DNA of 64,000 nt from Hyphomicrobiales bacterium (GTDB lineage: Bacteria > Pseudomonadota > Alphaproteobacteria > Rhizobiales > Rhizobiaceae): NCBI GenBank assembly GCA_900473915.1, contig UCNG01000022.1:110597-174596 (forward strand), written 5' to 3'. Within the stretch, counting starts at the first letter, position 1; each line of letters starts with the position of its first letter. Both the position numbers and the translations under genes were made by a program. Positions 18,091 to 27,420 of the stretch are shown here, in pieces. Below the pieces are notes generated by a model. It had not been told where the DNA came from. It saw only the letters and a list, made by a program, of their open reading frames with translations, and ran no database searches.

Positions 18091-19371
18091 ATGAAGCGTT
18101 CTTATCTCATCGCACGTAGTTTGTATCGGAGTATGCCGACACAACTCCAAAAGATCTTGAGAGGTCCTGCGTGGCGCGTCGCAACAAAGCTGCGTAAGCC
18201 AGTCCTATCCGAGATAGTGAATGACCGTTCCGTTTTGGCCAATACTCGTACGGATCTGACGTGGGCTCAATTTCAAAAACAGGTTCTTGCGCATAAAGAT
18301 GACTACGCCGGAATGTTCATCCAGGGGGCTATAATTGACTGGAACGTAGATTTGTATCAGCGTCCGCAACATATGGCGGCGGCATTCGCGAAAAAAGATT
18401 ATCTGGTAATATATCAAACCCACAATTGGGGGAAGGATGATGTCCAGGGGTTTAGACAGGTTCGCAAGAATGTCTGGCTTACAAATTATGATGTGGCCAA
18501 AGAGGTTTCTGGCGCGGTCGTGTCGGTTTATTCAACTGGATATATTGGTGAGGTTGTAAAGCGTTCTTATGGGAAGAACGTTCTCGTCTATGAGTATATC
18601 GATCATATCGATCCTAAGATTAGTGGTACTCAAGAAAACATTGATCGATTGATTGAGGTAAAGGATTTCGCCTTCTCAGGCGGAGCGGACTACATTATTG
18701 CGTCCTCCGCGCTTCTCTATGACGAAGCAGTAAAAGCAGTTGGTCATAATAAAGTAATTATGGCGCAGAATGGTGTGGATACTAAACACTATCGCGACAA
18801 AAAGCATGATGATTTTGAACTGCCCAAATCCTATAAAGAGTTTAGAAAGAAATACAAAAGCGTAGTTGGATACTTCGGTGCCTTGGCGCCATGGCTTTGG
18901 TATGAGGAAGTTAACAAGTTAATTGCATCGAGGCCTGATATAGGATTTATTTTCATTGGGCCAGATTACTACGGTGGCCGATCTCAAATAATTGAAGCGG
19001 AAAATGTCCTTTGTCCAGGCGCCATAGATTATAACATTCTTCCCGCATTTGCTCGAGAGTTTGATATTTGTTTCATTCCATTTGAACCGGGAGATATCGC
19101 GAAGACAACCTCACCGTTGAAGCTTTTCGAATATTTTGCGCTTGAGAAGCCAGTTGTGGTGACATCTTTTATGGATGAGTGTGTGATCCATCCCGAAGTG
19201 TTCGCTGGTGCTAATGCAGGGGAGCTCTCCCGGAAAATCGATGACGCACTTAAGGTGAGTAAGGATCCAGCTTTTAAGTCCCGTTTGGCTGCTTTGGCAG
19301 ATCAGCACAATTGGGATCAACGAGCCGGAGCCTATGAAAAAGCATTTGAAGGATTGAAGCGCGTAAAATGA
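18091..19371 (+). CDS. Glycosyltransferase (GT-B fold, GT4-like)
   Basis: A 426-residue cytoplasmic protein with two Rossmann-like halves. The second half contains VGYFGALAPWLWYEEVNKLI, FIFIGPDYYGGR, and the nucleotide-sugar binding stretch FIPFEPGDIAKTTSPLKLFEYFALEKPVVVTSF with the conserved ExFA-type Glu. The N-terminal half has IDWNVDLYQRPQHMAAAFAKK, a pattern shared with the GT two genes downstream (WDSFAQRPHKFV), so the two may be distant paralogues. It should add one sugar of the O-repeat; donor and acceptor are not predictable. Ends in a four-base ATGA overlap with wecB. Confidence 0.83.
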   Translation: MKRSYLIARSLYRSMPTQLQKILRGPAWRVATKLRKPVLSEIVNDRSVLANTRTDLTWAQFQKQVLAHKDDYAGMFIQGAIIDWNVDLYQRPQHMAAAFAKKDYLVIYQTHNWGKDDVQGFRQVRKNVWLTNYDVAKEVSGAVVSVYSTGYIGEVVKRSYGKNVLVYEYIDHIDPKISGTQENIDRLIEVKDFAFSGGADYIIASSALLYDEAVKAVGHNKVIMAQNGVDTKHYRDKKHDDFELPKSYKEFRKKYKSVVGYFGALAPWLWYEEVNKLIASRPDIGFIFIGPDYYGGRSQIIEAENVLCPGAIDYNILPAFAREFDICFIPFEPGDIAKTTSPLKLFEYFALEKPVVVTSFMDECVIHPEVFAGANAGELSRKIDDALKVSKDPAFKSRLAALADQHNWDQRAGAYEKAFEGLKRVK

Positions 19372-20465
19372 AGAAAATTCTCTGCGTTGTTGGTACTCGC
19401 CCCGAAGCGATCAAGATGGCCCCGGTTATTCTCGGCCTGAGAAAAGAAAAATGGGCGGATGTTCGCGTTCTGGCGACCGCCCAGCATAGGCAAATGCTTG
19501 ATCAAGTTATGAGTTTCTTTGGGATTACTCCAGATATTGATCTGAATATCATGCGACCCAATCAGGCATTAACGACGCTTACCGCCCGACTGCTGCTCGA
19601 ACTCGATAATGTTCTGTTGACAGAGAAGCCGGACGTTGTCCTTGTTCAAGGAGACACCACGACAGTCATGGCCGTTGCGATGGCATGCTTTTATCACCGT
19701 ATTCCTATCGGACATGTTGAAGCCGGTTTACGGACATGGGATATTCAAAATCCTTTCCCGGAAGAAGCCAATCGTGTGATCGCGGGTAAACTTGCTACAT
19801 GGCATTTTGCACCGACAGAGGGATCCAGGCAGAATCTTTTGAAGGATGGCGTTGCTGACGAAAGTATCGTTGTTACCGGTAATACTGTTATTGATGCTTT
19901 ATTTATGACCGCCGAACGTGATCTTTCGATTGGAGTCCCTCTGGATCAGTCGAAGAGGATGGTCCTTGTGACCTCACATCGCAGGGAGAATTTCGGCGAG
20001 CCGTTCCGAAACATCTGCCGTGCGCTACGTAAATTGGCGGAAGACAATCCAGATGTGCAGTTTCTTTACCCAGTCCATCCTAACCCGAACGTTAAAGATG
20101 TTGCGCATGAGTTTTTGTCACCGCTAAAAAATTTCATTCTCTGTGATCCTCTTGATTATGCACCGTTTGTCGCTGCAATGAAGGAGGCATATCTAATTAT
20201 CACAGATTCCGGTGGTGTTCAGGAAGAGGCTCCGGCGCTGGGTAAGCCGGTGGTGGTGTTGCGCGACGAGACAGAGCGCCCAGAAGCTGTCATGGACGGC
20301 GTGGTGAAGCTTGTAGGACCGAACTACGACCGGATCGTGCAGGAAGTTCAGCTGTTACTTGATGATGACAAGGCATATGCTGACATGGCGCGCGGCGTGT
20401 CCCCTTATGGAGATGGCAAGGCAACTGATCGTATCGTAGACATTCTCAGGAAACATTTTTCTTGA
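19368..20465 (+). CDS. wecB: UDP-N-acetylglucosamine 2-epimerase (non-hydrolysing)
   Basis: A 365-residue enzyme of standard length that interconverts UDP-GlcNAc and UDP-ManNAc. Motifs seen: VVGTRPEAIKMAPV at the N-terminus, VQGDTTTVMA, GHVEAGLRTWDIQNPFPEEANR, TSHRRENFG, and TDSGGVQEEAPALGKPVVVLRDETERPE. It implies that ManNAc, or a sugar made from it, is in the polysaccharide. No UDP-ManNAc dehydrogenase follows, so ManNAcA is less likely. Its start overlaps the upstream glycosyltransferase and its stop overlaps the next one, so translation of all three is coupled. Confidence 0.95.
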   Translation: MKKILCVVGTRPEAIKMAPVILGLRKEKWADVRVLATAQHRQMLDQVMSFFGITPDIDLNIMRPNQALTTLTARLLLELDNVLLTEKPDVVLVQGDTTTVMAVAMACFYHRIPIGHVEAGLRTWDIQNPFPEEANRVIAGKLATWHFAPTEGSRQNLLKDGVADESIVVTGNTVIDALFMTAERDLSIGVPLDQSKRMVLVTSHRRENFGEPFRNICRALRKLAEDNPDVQFLYPVHPNPNVKDVAHEFLSPLKNFILCDPLDYAPFVAAMKEAYLIITDSGGVQEEAPALGKPVVVLRDETERPEAVMDGVVKLVGPNYDRIVQEVQLLLDDDKAYADMARGVSPYGDGKATDRIVDILRKHFS

Positions 20466-21559
20466 GAAGCTTAATATATCTATCTCCGCTACCATGGGAC
20501 AGTTTTGCGCAGCGTCCGCACAAGTTTGTTACATGGTTTCTCAAGAGATATGGGGGTAAGGTTCTTTGGATAGAGCCTTATCCCACTCGATTGCCGTTGC
20601 TGGCTGATTTCAAGCGGGCCGCCGTCAAGGCACGTGCTGGCTCTGCCGCAGTGCCTGAAGGATTAACAGTCGTTTCGATCAAAAGCTTGCCTATTGAACC
20701 GCTTCCAGGATCTGGGATGGCGAATTCGTTTATCTGGCGAAAGGCGTTGATGCGAGCAATTGAATTTGCGACGGATGGTAATTGTACGCTCGTGGTTGGA
20801 AAGCCTTCGGTATTTGCAACGCAACTCATGAAGGCACTCCCACAGTGCAAATCTATATATGATGCAATGGACGATTTTCCTGCATTTTATCGTGGCTTCT
20901 CGCGAAGAGCGATGATGCGGCGTGAGGAGAGTATCGTTTCGCTTGCTGACGAGGTTTGGACATCGAGTACACTGCTTTACGAGAAGTGGAGCAGCAAGCA
21001 CGATCGTGTCCGCTTGGTATTCAATGGGTTGGATGCTGGCGTTTTAATGCCACCTCCATTGGGGTCAACTTCTGTAGATCAAACGATATTTGGTTATGTA
21101 GGGACAGTTGGAAACTGGTTTGATTGGGAGATGATACTTGCCTTGGCGCATGCTGTTCCTAAAGATCTAATCCGCATCATCGGCCCTGTGTACAAACCTG
21201 CTCCGTGTCAGCTTCCAGCGAATATTCAAGTATTTCCGCCGTGCGAGCACGCCGAAGCAATGAACGCAATGGCGCAGTTCGACGTGGGCTTGATCCCGTT
21301 CTTAAGAAACGAATTAACTGATTCAGTTGATCCCATAAAATACTACGAGTACCGAGCTTATAAGATTCCGGTAATTTCCAGTGATTTTGGTGAAATGCAC
21401 TATCGTGAAAATGAAGATGGTGTGTTCCTGCTCCGTGGCGGAATATCGATTGAAAACCTCGTCGAATCCACCCGTAAAGAGATGGGCCCCAAGCAACTCG
21501 ATACGGATTTTATTCATTTAAATACTTGGAAAACGCGCTTCGATCAAACCGGTCTCTAA
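20462..21559 (+). CDS. Glycosyltransferase (GT-B fold)
   Basis: A 365-residue GT-B type glycosyltransferase. It begins RSLIYLSPLPWDSFAQRPHKFV, has SIYDAMDDFPAFYRGFSRRAMMRREESIVSLADEVWTSS (the DDxPxF pattern seen in enzymes that make wbaZ-like linkages), and ends with VGLIPFLRNELTDSVDPIKYYEYRAYKIPVISSDFGE, the donor-binding motif. The start is a TTG at 20462 overlapping the wecB stop (TTGA). Donor sugar unknown. It is the last gene of the AT-rich plus-strand run before the IS element. Confidence 0.82.
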   Translation: MRSLIYLSPLPWDSFAQRPHKFVTWFLKRYGGKVLWIEPYPTRLPLLADFKRAAVKARAGSAAVPEGLTVVSIKSLPIEPLPGSGMANSFIWRKALMRAIEFATDGNCTLVVGKPSVFATQLMKALPQCKSIYDAMDDFPAFYRGFSRRAMMRREESIVSLADEVWTSSTLLYEKWSSKHDRVRLVFNGLDAGVLMPPPLGSTSVDQTIFGYVGTVGNWFDWEMILALAHAVPKDLIRIIGPVYKPAPCQLPANIQVFPPCEHAEAMNAMAQFDVGLIPFLRNELTDSVDPIKYYEYRAYKIPVISSDFGEMHYRENEDGVFLLRGGISIENLVESTRKEMGPKQLDTDFIHLNTWKTRFDQTGL

Positions 21560-21630
21560 ATGGTTCCCAATCTTGGACAACTCTCGCATTGACCGAGTGG
21601 CGTGTACCCCATTTGATTGGCCGGATCGAC

Positions 21631-21700
21631 TAGAGTGCATCCCAAAAGCGCCAAGCAGTTTTCGTGATGTACACAAAAACAAATATTTAGAGCGATTCAG
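21631..21700. repeat. Degenerate copy of the intergenic repeat
   Basis: GTGCATCCCAAAAGCGCCAAGCAG, then CAAAAACAAATATTTAGAGCG, matches the two modules of the dispersed repeat with several changes. It lies between the last glycosyltransferase and the IS630 element. Confidence 0.5.
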
Positions 21701-21724
21701 CCACTCCGTTTTTGCTACAGCTTA

Positions 21725-22776
21725 GAGCGCGTCCGCTTTACTCGGGGTCATATCCGCAGGATTTGAAATAGTTGGCGCATTCTTGTGGTTCGAACAGTGT
21801 GACGACCTGGCCGACGGTATTCCATAAGCCCTCGACGGTCCGTTCGGCTTTGGCGCGCAAGACGGCCTTGAGCTTGGCGAAGGCCTTCTCGATGGGGTTG
21901 AAGTCTGGACTGTATGGAGGAAGGTAGAGCAAGCGGCACCCCGCACCTTCTATTGCGAGACGCACGCCCTGCGCCTTATGTGACGGCAGGTTGTCCATGA
22001 TGACGATGTCGCGGGTTACCAAGGTTGGAATGAGAACCTGTTCGACATAGGCCTGGAATGCGACGCCGTTCATCGCACCGTCGAGGACCATGGGCGCGGT
22101 CATGCCGGATAGTCTGAGTGCACCGGTAAATGTCGTTGTCTTCCAATGGCCGTGTGGGACCGGTGAACGGCATCGATCTCCGCAAGGGGCTCGTCCGCGA
22201 AGCCGGGGCATCTTCGTGCTCAGGCCGGTTTCATCAATGAAGACGAGGCGCGCTGGATCGAGATCGAGCTGGCCGTCGAACCAGTCCTGGCGACACTTCA
22301 GCAAGTCAGGACGGTCCTGCTCCAGTGCATGTGCGGTCTTTTTTTGAAAGTCCAGCCGCGCTTTCGCAGCCAGACGTCAAGCGCACTGCGGCCGATCGAT
22401 ACGGCTCTCTCCTCATGCAATCGCCGGACCATCTCGTTGAGCGTGATGTCCTTCGCCTCTTCGATCATGCCGAAGATGAAGTCCTCGTGAGGATCCAGGC
22501 GTGAGCCGCCGCGTCGGCCCTGCTTCGCCGGGGTCAACAGACCTGCCCGCGCACTCGCAATCCAGGCGATGGCTGTTGAAATCCCAATCCCAAATCGGGC
22601 TGCCGCTGAACGCGCCGACATGCCATCCCGTGACGCAGCCAGAACGCGGCTACGCAGATCATCACTGAAAGCCCGGGCCATATTGCCTCCAACCAAATCA
22701 CCAGTCGGAGCAATGGAATCAGAATTCGGCGACTAAGGGAATCCTCAACGCGATTCCGCGTTCAATGGACGCGCTC
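21725..22776. mobile_element. IS630-family insertion sequence, about 1.05 kb
   Basis: The ends are inverted: GAGCGCGTCC from 21725 and its complement GGACGCGCTC ending at 22776. Each is flanked by a TA dinucleotide (21723-21724 and 22777-22778), the target duplication made by IS630/Tc1-type elements. The element contains one transposase gene split over two frames. The right end lies inside the stop codon of the neighbouring glycosyltransferase gene. No second copy is in the window. Confidence 0.88.
21738..22681 (-). CDS. IS630-family transposase, made by frameshift between two reading frames
   Basis: The first frame (22681 to about 22298; an ATG at 22696 is also possible) holds the HTH half: SDDLRSRVLAASRDGMSARSAAARFGIGISTAIAW up to RKRGWTFKKRP. 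The second frame (to 21738) holds the DDE half: FIDETGLSTKMPRLRGRAP, DIVIMDNLPSHKA and PPYSPDFNPIEKAFAKLK. The frames meet at a run of seven A residues (minus strand, near 22350); slipping there gives a continuous KKTAHALEQDRPDLLKCRQDWF joint that fits the family. All three acidic catalytic residues are present, so the element looks functional if the shift occurs. Confidence 0.88.
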
Positions 22777-23615
22777 TAGATCAATTTTATACCATAAGTG
22801 GCGTAAAATTTCGCTGCGCTTCGTAAAAATTGACGAACATGCCATGCACCTTTGCGTGATGCATGACCGCCTGCGTGAACAACTTTGATTGTTGGGACGT
22901 AGGCAGTCTTGGCAAGACGAATAGATCTAAGGGATAGATCGAAATCCTCGAAATACAGGAAATATTTGGGGTCAAAGCCTCCAGTTTGGTGCAAAACCTT
23001 GCTGCGGAAAAACATGAAGCAACCACTTACAATCGGCGGGTCCCAAAAAATGTCGTCTTGTGTTTCGTCGCGCAGTTCATAGCGGCTTAGTCGTTTATTA
23101 AATGCATCACGTATTATTGACGGCGTGAAACCTCGCAGTAAAAGATCAAAGACAGCCGGAAATTGCTTGCAAAGGTATTGGCGCCGACCATCGGGCCAGA
23201 CGGCATGGGGAGAAATCAAGCCACATGTGGGATTGCTATTGAGAAAATTAACGGCAAGTTGAAGTGCATCCGGTCTCATCTGAATATCTGGATTGAGCAC
23301 CAGATGGAATTCTCCCAATGCTTGTAGGGCCAAATTATGCGCACGACCAAAGCCGATATTACCGTGCCCCTGAATTAGTTTATAGTTCCAGCCGCTCAAT
23401 GCTGTTTGGACTAGGTCAGAGATTGTGTCTTCAGGAGAGTTGTCCACAATCGTTATAGCGATTTGATCACGTTCAAAGCATGACAGAGCGCTTGTGAGAC
23501 TGTCCAGAGTTGAGCGCAGCTCCACCGCATTTGGTTTGAAAGTTACAATCGAAATCGTCAAAAGAAGGCTTGGAGCAATTGCTGATTTATGCCAGGTGGG
23601 CTGAATTTTTGTCAT
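22776..23615 (-). CDS. Family 2 glycosyltransferase (rhamnosyltransferase-like)
   Basis: A 279-residue GT-A enzyme. It has the GT2 start (LLTISIVTFKPNAVELRSTLDSL), IVDNSPEDT, NIGFGRAHNLAL, the metal site LVLNPDIQMRPDAL, and GCFMFFRSKVLHQTGGFDPKYFLYFEDFDLSLR. This set is typical of WbbL-type rhamnosyltransferases, which fits the rmlACBD operon next door. It is transcribed opposite to the rest of the cluster. Its stop codon is formed by the IS630 target TA plus the first IS base (TAG). Removing the IS would give TAA at the same place, so the protein is unchanged. Confidence 0.86.
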   Translation of the reverse strand: MTKIQPTWHKSAIAPSLLLTISIVTFKPNAVELRSTLDSLTSALSCFERDQIAITIVDNSPEDTISDLVQTALSGWNYKLIQGHGNIGFGRAHNLALQALGEFHLVLNPDIQMRPDALQLAVNFLNSNPTCGLISPHAVWPDGRRQYLCKQFPAVFDLLLRGFTPSIIRDAFNKRLSRYELRDETQDDIFWDPPIVSGCFMFFRSKVLHQTGGFDPKYFLYFEDFDLSLRSIRLAKTAYVPTIKVVHAGGHASRKGAWHVRQFLRSAAKFYATYGIKLI

Positions 23616-23805
23616 TCGTTTTCAATATGAAGCGCTTAGCTGGAGTTCAGGTGATCAGAGGTGAGCACAAATTAATTCAACCAGTTGTAAGTACTGTGTT
23701 GTCCATTTAGAGCATTTTTGCGTAGGGCATGATACCTCTAATGTCACACGAGTGACTATGATAAGCATTCTGATTGTGGATCAGATACCATCTTAGGAAG
23801 GTTTC

Positions 23806-24690
23806 ATGAAGGGAATTATTCTCGCCGGTGGAAGCGGAACACGCCTCTATCCCCTGACGATAGCCGTTTCGAAGCAACTTCTTCCGATCTATGATAAGCC
23901 TATGATCTATTACCCGCTGAGCGTGCTGATGCTGGCGGGGATCAGGGACGTTCTGGTTATCTCGACACCGCATGATCTGCCGCTTTTCCGCAAGCTGCTC
24001 GGAGATGGCAGTGAGTTCGGCATGAATTTCTCCTTCGCGGAACAACCGCAACCAAACGGTCTGGCGGAAGCCTTCATCATCGGTCGCCATTTTATCGGTA
24101 ACGACCATGTGGCGATGATTCTCGGCGACAATATCTATTTCGGCGATGGCTTGTCCCAGTTGTGCGAAAGCGCTGCCCGTCTGGATAAGGGTGGTTCAGT
24201 ATTCGCGTACCGGGTGGATGATCCCCAGCGCTATGGCGTGGTCGAGTTCGATAAGACGACCGGCAAAGCAATTTCCATCGAGGAAAAGCCCATCAAGCCT
24301 AAATCCTCCTGGGCGGTTACGGGGCTGTATTTTTACGACAATGATGCCGTCGATATTGCCGCTTCGCTCAAGCCCTCCGCGCGTGGCGAACTGGAGATTA
24401 CAGCTATCAACAATATCTATCTTCAGCGTGGCGATCTGGCAGTCCACCAGTTGGGCCGGGGTTATGCCTGGCTCGATACCGGAACGCACGACAGCCTTCA
24501 GGATGCGTCGTCTTTCGTGCGTACTATCGAGAAACGGCAAGGCATCAAGATTGCCTGTCCTGAGGAAATTGGGTTCGAAAAAGGCTGGATTGACGGAGCT
24601 GCCGTTCTCGAACGGGCGGAAAAACTTGGCCAGACCGAATATGCTGCCTATCTGCGTCGGCGGGTCGAGGAAATCGGTAGCGAAAGATGA
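23806..24690 (+). CDS. rmlA: Glucose-1-phosphate thymidylyltransferase
   Basis: A 294-residue enzyme that makes dTDP-glucose from dTTP and glucose-1-phosphate, the first step to dTDP-L-rhamnose. Motifs: [73 protein letters not shown]. Strong ribosome binding site (AGGAAGG). First gene of the rmlA-C-B-D operon. The 190 bases upstream, shared with the divergent glycosyltransferase, must hold the promoter. Base composition returns to the genome norm here, unlike the block before it. Confidence 0.96.
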   Translation: MKGIILAGGSGTRLYPLTIAVSKQLLPIYDKPMIYYPLSVLMLAGIRDVLVISTPHDLPLFRKLLGDGSEFGMNFSFAEQPQPNGLAEAFIIGRHFIGNDHVAMILGDNIYFGDGLSQLCESAARLDKGGSVFAYRVDDPQRYGVVEFDKTTGKAISIEEKPIKPKSSWAVTGLYFYDNDAVDIAASLKPSARGELEITAINNIYLQRGDLAVHQLGRGYAWLDTGTHDSLQDASSFVRTIEKRQGIKIACPEEIGFEKGWIDGAAVLERAEKLGQTEYAAYLRRRVEEIGSER

Positions 24691-25238
24691 TAGTTCGTCC
24701 CTTAAGTTTGGATGGTGTTTTTGAAATCAGCCCGCGTAAATTCGGCGATGATCGGGGCTTTTTCTCCGAGACCTACAATACGAAATCATTCGCCGAAGCG
24801 GGGATTAATCTGACTTTCGTTCAGGACAATCATTCTTATTCGGCCGCCAAGGGCGTCGTGCGTGGTCTTCATTATCAGTTGCCGCCATTTGCGCAGGATA
24901 AGCTGGTGCGTGTTACGCGCGGCGCAATTCTAGATGTTGTGGTCGATATCCGCAAAAGCTCGCCCACATTCGGGAAGTGGATTGCGCTGGAAGTCTCGGC
25001 TGAAAAATGGAACCAGATTCTGGTGCCCAAGGGCTTTGCACACGGCTTCATGACGCTCGTGGAGAATACCGAAGTTATCTACAAGGTGACGAATTATTAT
25101 TCTCCCGAGCACGACCGCTCGATCCGGTATGATGATCCGGCCATTGGTATTGATTGGCCACTCGCATCTTCAGGCGTCCAGCTTTCCGACAAGGATCGGA
25201 AGGCCCCGCTTTTTGCTGACGCAGACGTTTTTGCTTGA
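24687..25238 (+). CDS. rmlC: dTDP-4-dehydrorhamnose 3,5-epimerase
   Basis: A 183-residue cupin enzyme of normal length. It has [43 protein letters not shown] with the catalytic His, and [40 protein letters not shown]. It epimerises dTDP-4-keto-6-deoxyglucose at C3 and C5. Overlaps rmlA by four bases (ATGA). Confidence 0.96.
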   Translation: MIVRPLSLDGVFEISPRKFGDDRGFFSETYNTKSFAEAGINLTFVQDNHSYSAAKGVVRGLHYQLPPFAQDKLVRVTRGAILDVVVDIRKSSPTFGKWIALEVSAEKWNQILVPKGFAHGFMTLVENTEVIYKVTNYYSPEHDRSIRYDDPAIGIDWPLASSGVQLSDKDRKAPLFADADVFA

Positions 25239-25247
25239 GGAAATGAT

Positions 25248-26324
25248 ATGAATATTCTTGTTACGGGCGGAGCGGGCTTTATTGGCTCGGCGGTGTGCCG
25301 GCATCTGGCTTCTGATCCCAAGGTCAATGTCGTCAATCTCGACAAGCTGACCTATGCGGGCAATCTGGCGTCTCTGCGCCAGATCGAAAACCATCCGAAT
25401 TACAGCTTTCTTCACGCCGATATTTGCGACGACGCAACCGTTCTGGAAGCTTTGCGTACCCACGAAATCGATGTGGTCATGCATCTGGCGGCCGAAAGCC
25501 ATGTCGACCGTTCAATCGATGGTCCGGGGGCATTCATCGAGACGAATATCGTCGGAACCTTCCGCCTGCTCAATGCGGCGCTTGCTTACTGGCGGGAACT
25601 GTCGGAACCGCGCAAATCAGCCTTCCGCTTCCACCATATTTCGACCGATGAGGTGTTTGGGGATCTGCCTTTCGACAGCGGCATCTTCACGGAGGAAACC
25701 CCGTATCAGCCGTCCTCGCCCTATTCGGCTTCGAAGGCGGCTTCTGACCATTTGGTGCGCGCCTGGCATGAAACCTATGGTCTGCCGGTGGTGCTCACCA
25801 ATTGCTCGAACAATTATGGACCATTCCATTTCCCGGAAAAGCTGATCCCGCTCGTCATTCTCAATGCGCTCGATGAAAAGCCGCTGCCGGTTTATGGGGC
25901 GGGGGCGAATGTGCGCGACTGGCTTTATGTCGAGGATCATGCGCGCGCTCTGGCACTCGTTGCGATGAAGGGAAAGTTGGGTGAAAGCTACAACATCGGT
26001 GGGCGTGCAGAACGCACCAACCTGAATGTAGTGGAAACGATTTGTGCCATTCTCGATAAGAAACGGCCCCGCGCAAACGGTAAGAGCTATGGAGACCTGA
26101 TCACGTTCGTAACGGATCGACCGGGTCATGACCGTCGCTATGCTATTGACGCTTCGAAGATCGAGCGCGAATTGGGCTGGAAGCCGCAGGAGACCTTTGA
26201 AACCGGGCTTGAAAAGACCATCCAGTGGTATCTCGACAATGCTTGGTGGTGGGAGCCGATCCGCAGCGGTACTTATGCTGGCGAACGTCTGGGTAGCACG
26301 CCAGCAAAAGAGGCCAAGGCATGA
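25248..26324 (+). CDS. rmlB: dTDP-glucose 4,6-dehydratase
   Basis: A 358-residue SDR enzyme with [12 protein letters not shown] for NAD binding, [26 protein letters not shown] (Thr-Asp-Glu catalytic residues) and [23 protein letters not shown] (YxxxK). Converts dTDP-glucose to the 4-keto-6-deoxy intermediate. It starts nine bases after rmlC and overlaps rmlD by four bases. Confidence 0.97.
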   Translation: MNILVTGGAGFIGSAVCRHLASDPKVNVVNLDKLTYAGNLASLRQIENHPNYSFLHADICDDATVLEALRTHEIDVVMHLAAESHVDRSIDGPGAFIETNIVGTFRLLNAALAYWRELSEPRKSAFRFHHISTDEVFGDLPFDSGIFTEETPYQPSSPYSASKAASDHLVRAWHETYGLPVVLTNCSNNYGPFHFPEKLIPLVILNALDEKPLPVYGAGANVRDWLYVEDHARALALVAMKGKLGESYNIGGRAERTNLNVVETICAILDKKRPRANGKSYGDLITFVTDRPGHDRRYAIDASKIERELGWKPQETFETGLEKTIQWYLDNAWWWEPIRSGTYAGERLGSTPAKEAKA

Positions 26325-27199
26325 AAATCCTCGTCACCGGGCGGGAAGGGCAGGTTGTCCGGAGCCTTCTTGAGAAGGCACCTCAGCGTCCCGATCTGGA
26401 TGTGATCACGTTGGGTCGCCCGGAACTAGACCTGACAAAGCCGGAAACCGTGCATAGTGCCATAGAGGCGAGGAAGCCCGATCTCGTTGTCTCCGCCGCC
26501 GCCTACACGGCGGTGGACTTGGCCGAGGATGAGCAGGAACTTGCCTTTGCGGTGAATGCCACTGGCGCTGAAGCAGTTGCCGAAGCGGCGAAGACCTGTG
26601 GTGTTCCCGTCATCCATCTGTCTACGGATTATGTTTTTGCGGGCGACGCCGACGAACCCTATGTTGAAACGGATGCGACCGGACCCCGCAGCGTCTACGG
26701 ACGCTCCAAGCTCGAAGGCGAGCGTCTGGTTGCACGAGCCAACCCACAACACATCATTTTGCGGACGGCTTGGGTCTATAGCCCGTTCGGCAGGAATTTC
26801 GTCAAGACGATGCTGAAGCTTGCAGAGACGCGTGATGCGCTCTCGGTCGTTTCTGACCAATGGGGCAATCCGACCAGTGCGCTCGATATCGCTGATGCAA
26901 TTATCCGGGTGGCGGATCATCTGGCGGCGGCACCGGACTTTTCCGCTTATGGAGTCTATCATCTGGTGGGCACGGGCGACACGAACTGGAGCGGCTTTGC
27001 ACGCGCCATATTCACTGAAAGCGCCAGACTTGGCGGGCCGACTGCGACTGTTGCGGATATTACGTCAGCCGGTTATCCGACCAAGGCGGCACGCCCTGCC
27101 AACTCGCGCCTGTCGACGGCCAAATTCCAACGGGTGTTCAATTGGTCCGCCCCGCATTGGCAGTCGTCGCTGCGGGACGTCGTGTCCCGGCTGGTATAG
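26321..27199 (+). CDS. rmlD: dTDP-4-dehydrorhamnose reductase
   Basis: A 292-residue SDR reductase giving dTDP-L-rhamnose. It has [10 protein letters not shown] at the cofactor site, [47 protein letters not shown] with the YxxxK pair, and [17 protein letters not shown]. Last gene of the rml operon. It is separated from manB by about 220 bases that contain a hairpin. Confidence 0.96.
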   Translation: MKILVTGREGQVVRSLLEKAPQRPDLDVITLGRPELDLTKPETVHSAIEARKPDLVVSAAAYTAVDLAEDEQELAFAVNATGAEAVAEAAKTCGVPVIHLSTDYVFAGDADEPYVETDATGPRSVYGRSKLEGERLVARANPQHIILRTAWVYSPFGRNFVKTMLKLAETRDALSVVSDQWGNPTSALDIADAIIRVADHLAAAPDFSAYGVYHLVGTGDTNWSGFARAIFTESARLGGPTATVADITSAGYPTKAARPANSRLSTAKFQRVFNWSAPHWQSSLRDVVSRLV

Positions 27200-27281
27200 C
27201 TTTCAGCCAAAAAAGCAAAACAGCAATTATTAACGCAGTCTGCGTTAAGGATTTGAAATTGCCTGCCTATACGGATTATGA

Positions 27282-27317
27282 CCCACAATAAGGTGCATAG
27301 GATTGCACCATTGTGGG
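27282..27317. promoter_or_regulatory. Hairpin between rmlD and manB
   Basis: CCCACAAT-AA-GGTGCA pairs with TGCACC-ATTGTGGG around a TAGGAT loop, giving 14 paired bases with a two-base bulge. No T-run follows, so it is either a factor-assisted terminator of the rml operon or a leader structure for manB. About 100 bases separate it from the manB start. Confidence 0.5.
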
Positions 27318-27420
27318 GATCATGGTTTTCAGGTGCACGTTTTAAGATGGCAAAACTTTTAAGCTCGAAGTGCGCTTGCAGGCGTTGTCTCTTCGACACT
27401 GGAAAAATCTGGCGGGAAGC

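Noticed and set aside
14604-27420. Integrative island with tRNA-Gln as attachment site
   Set aside because: No duplicate of the tRNA 3' end and no integrase gene were seen in the window; acquisition by homologous exchange is equally likely.
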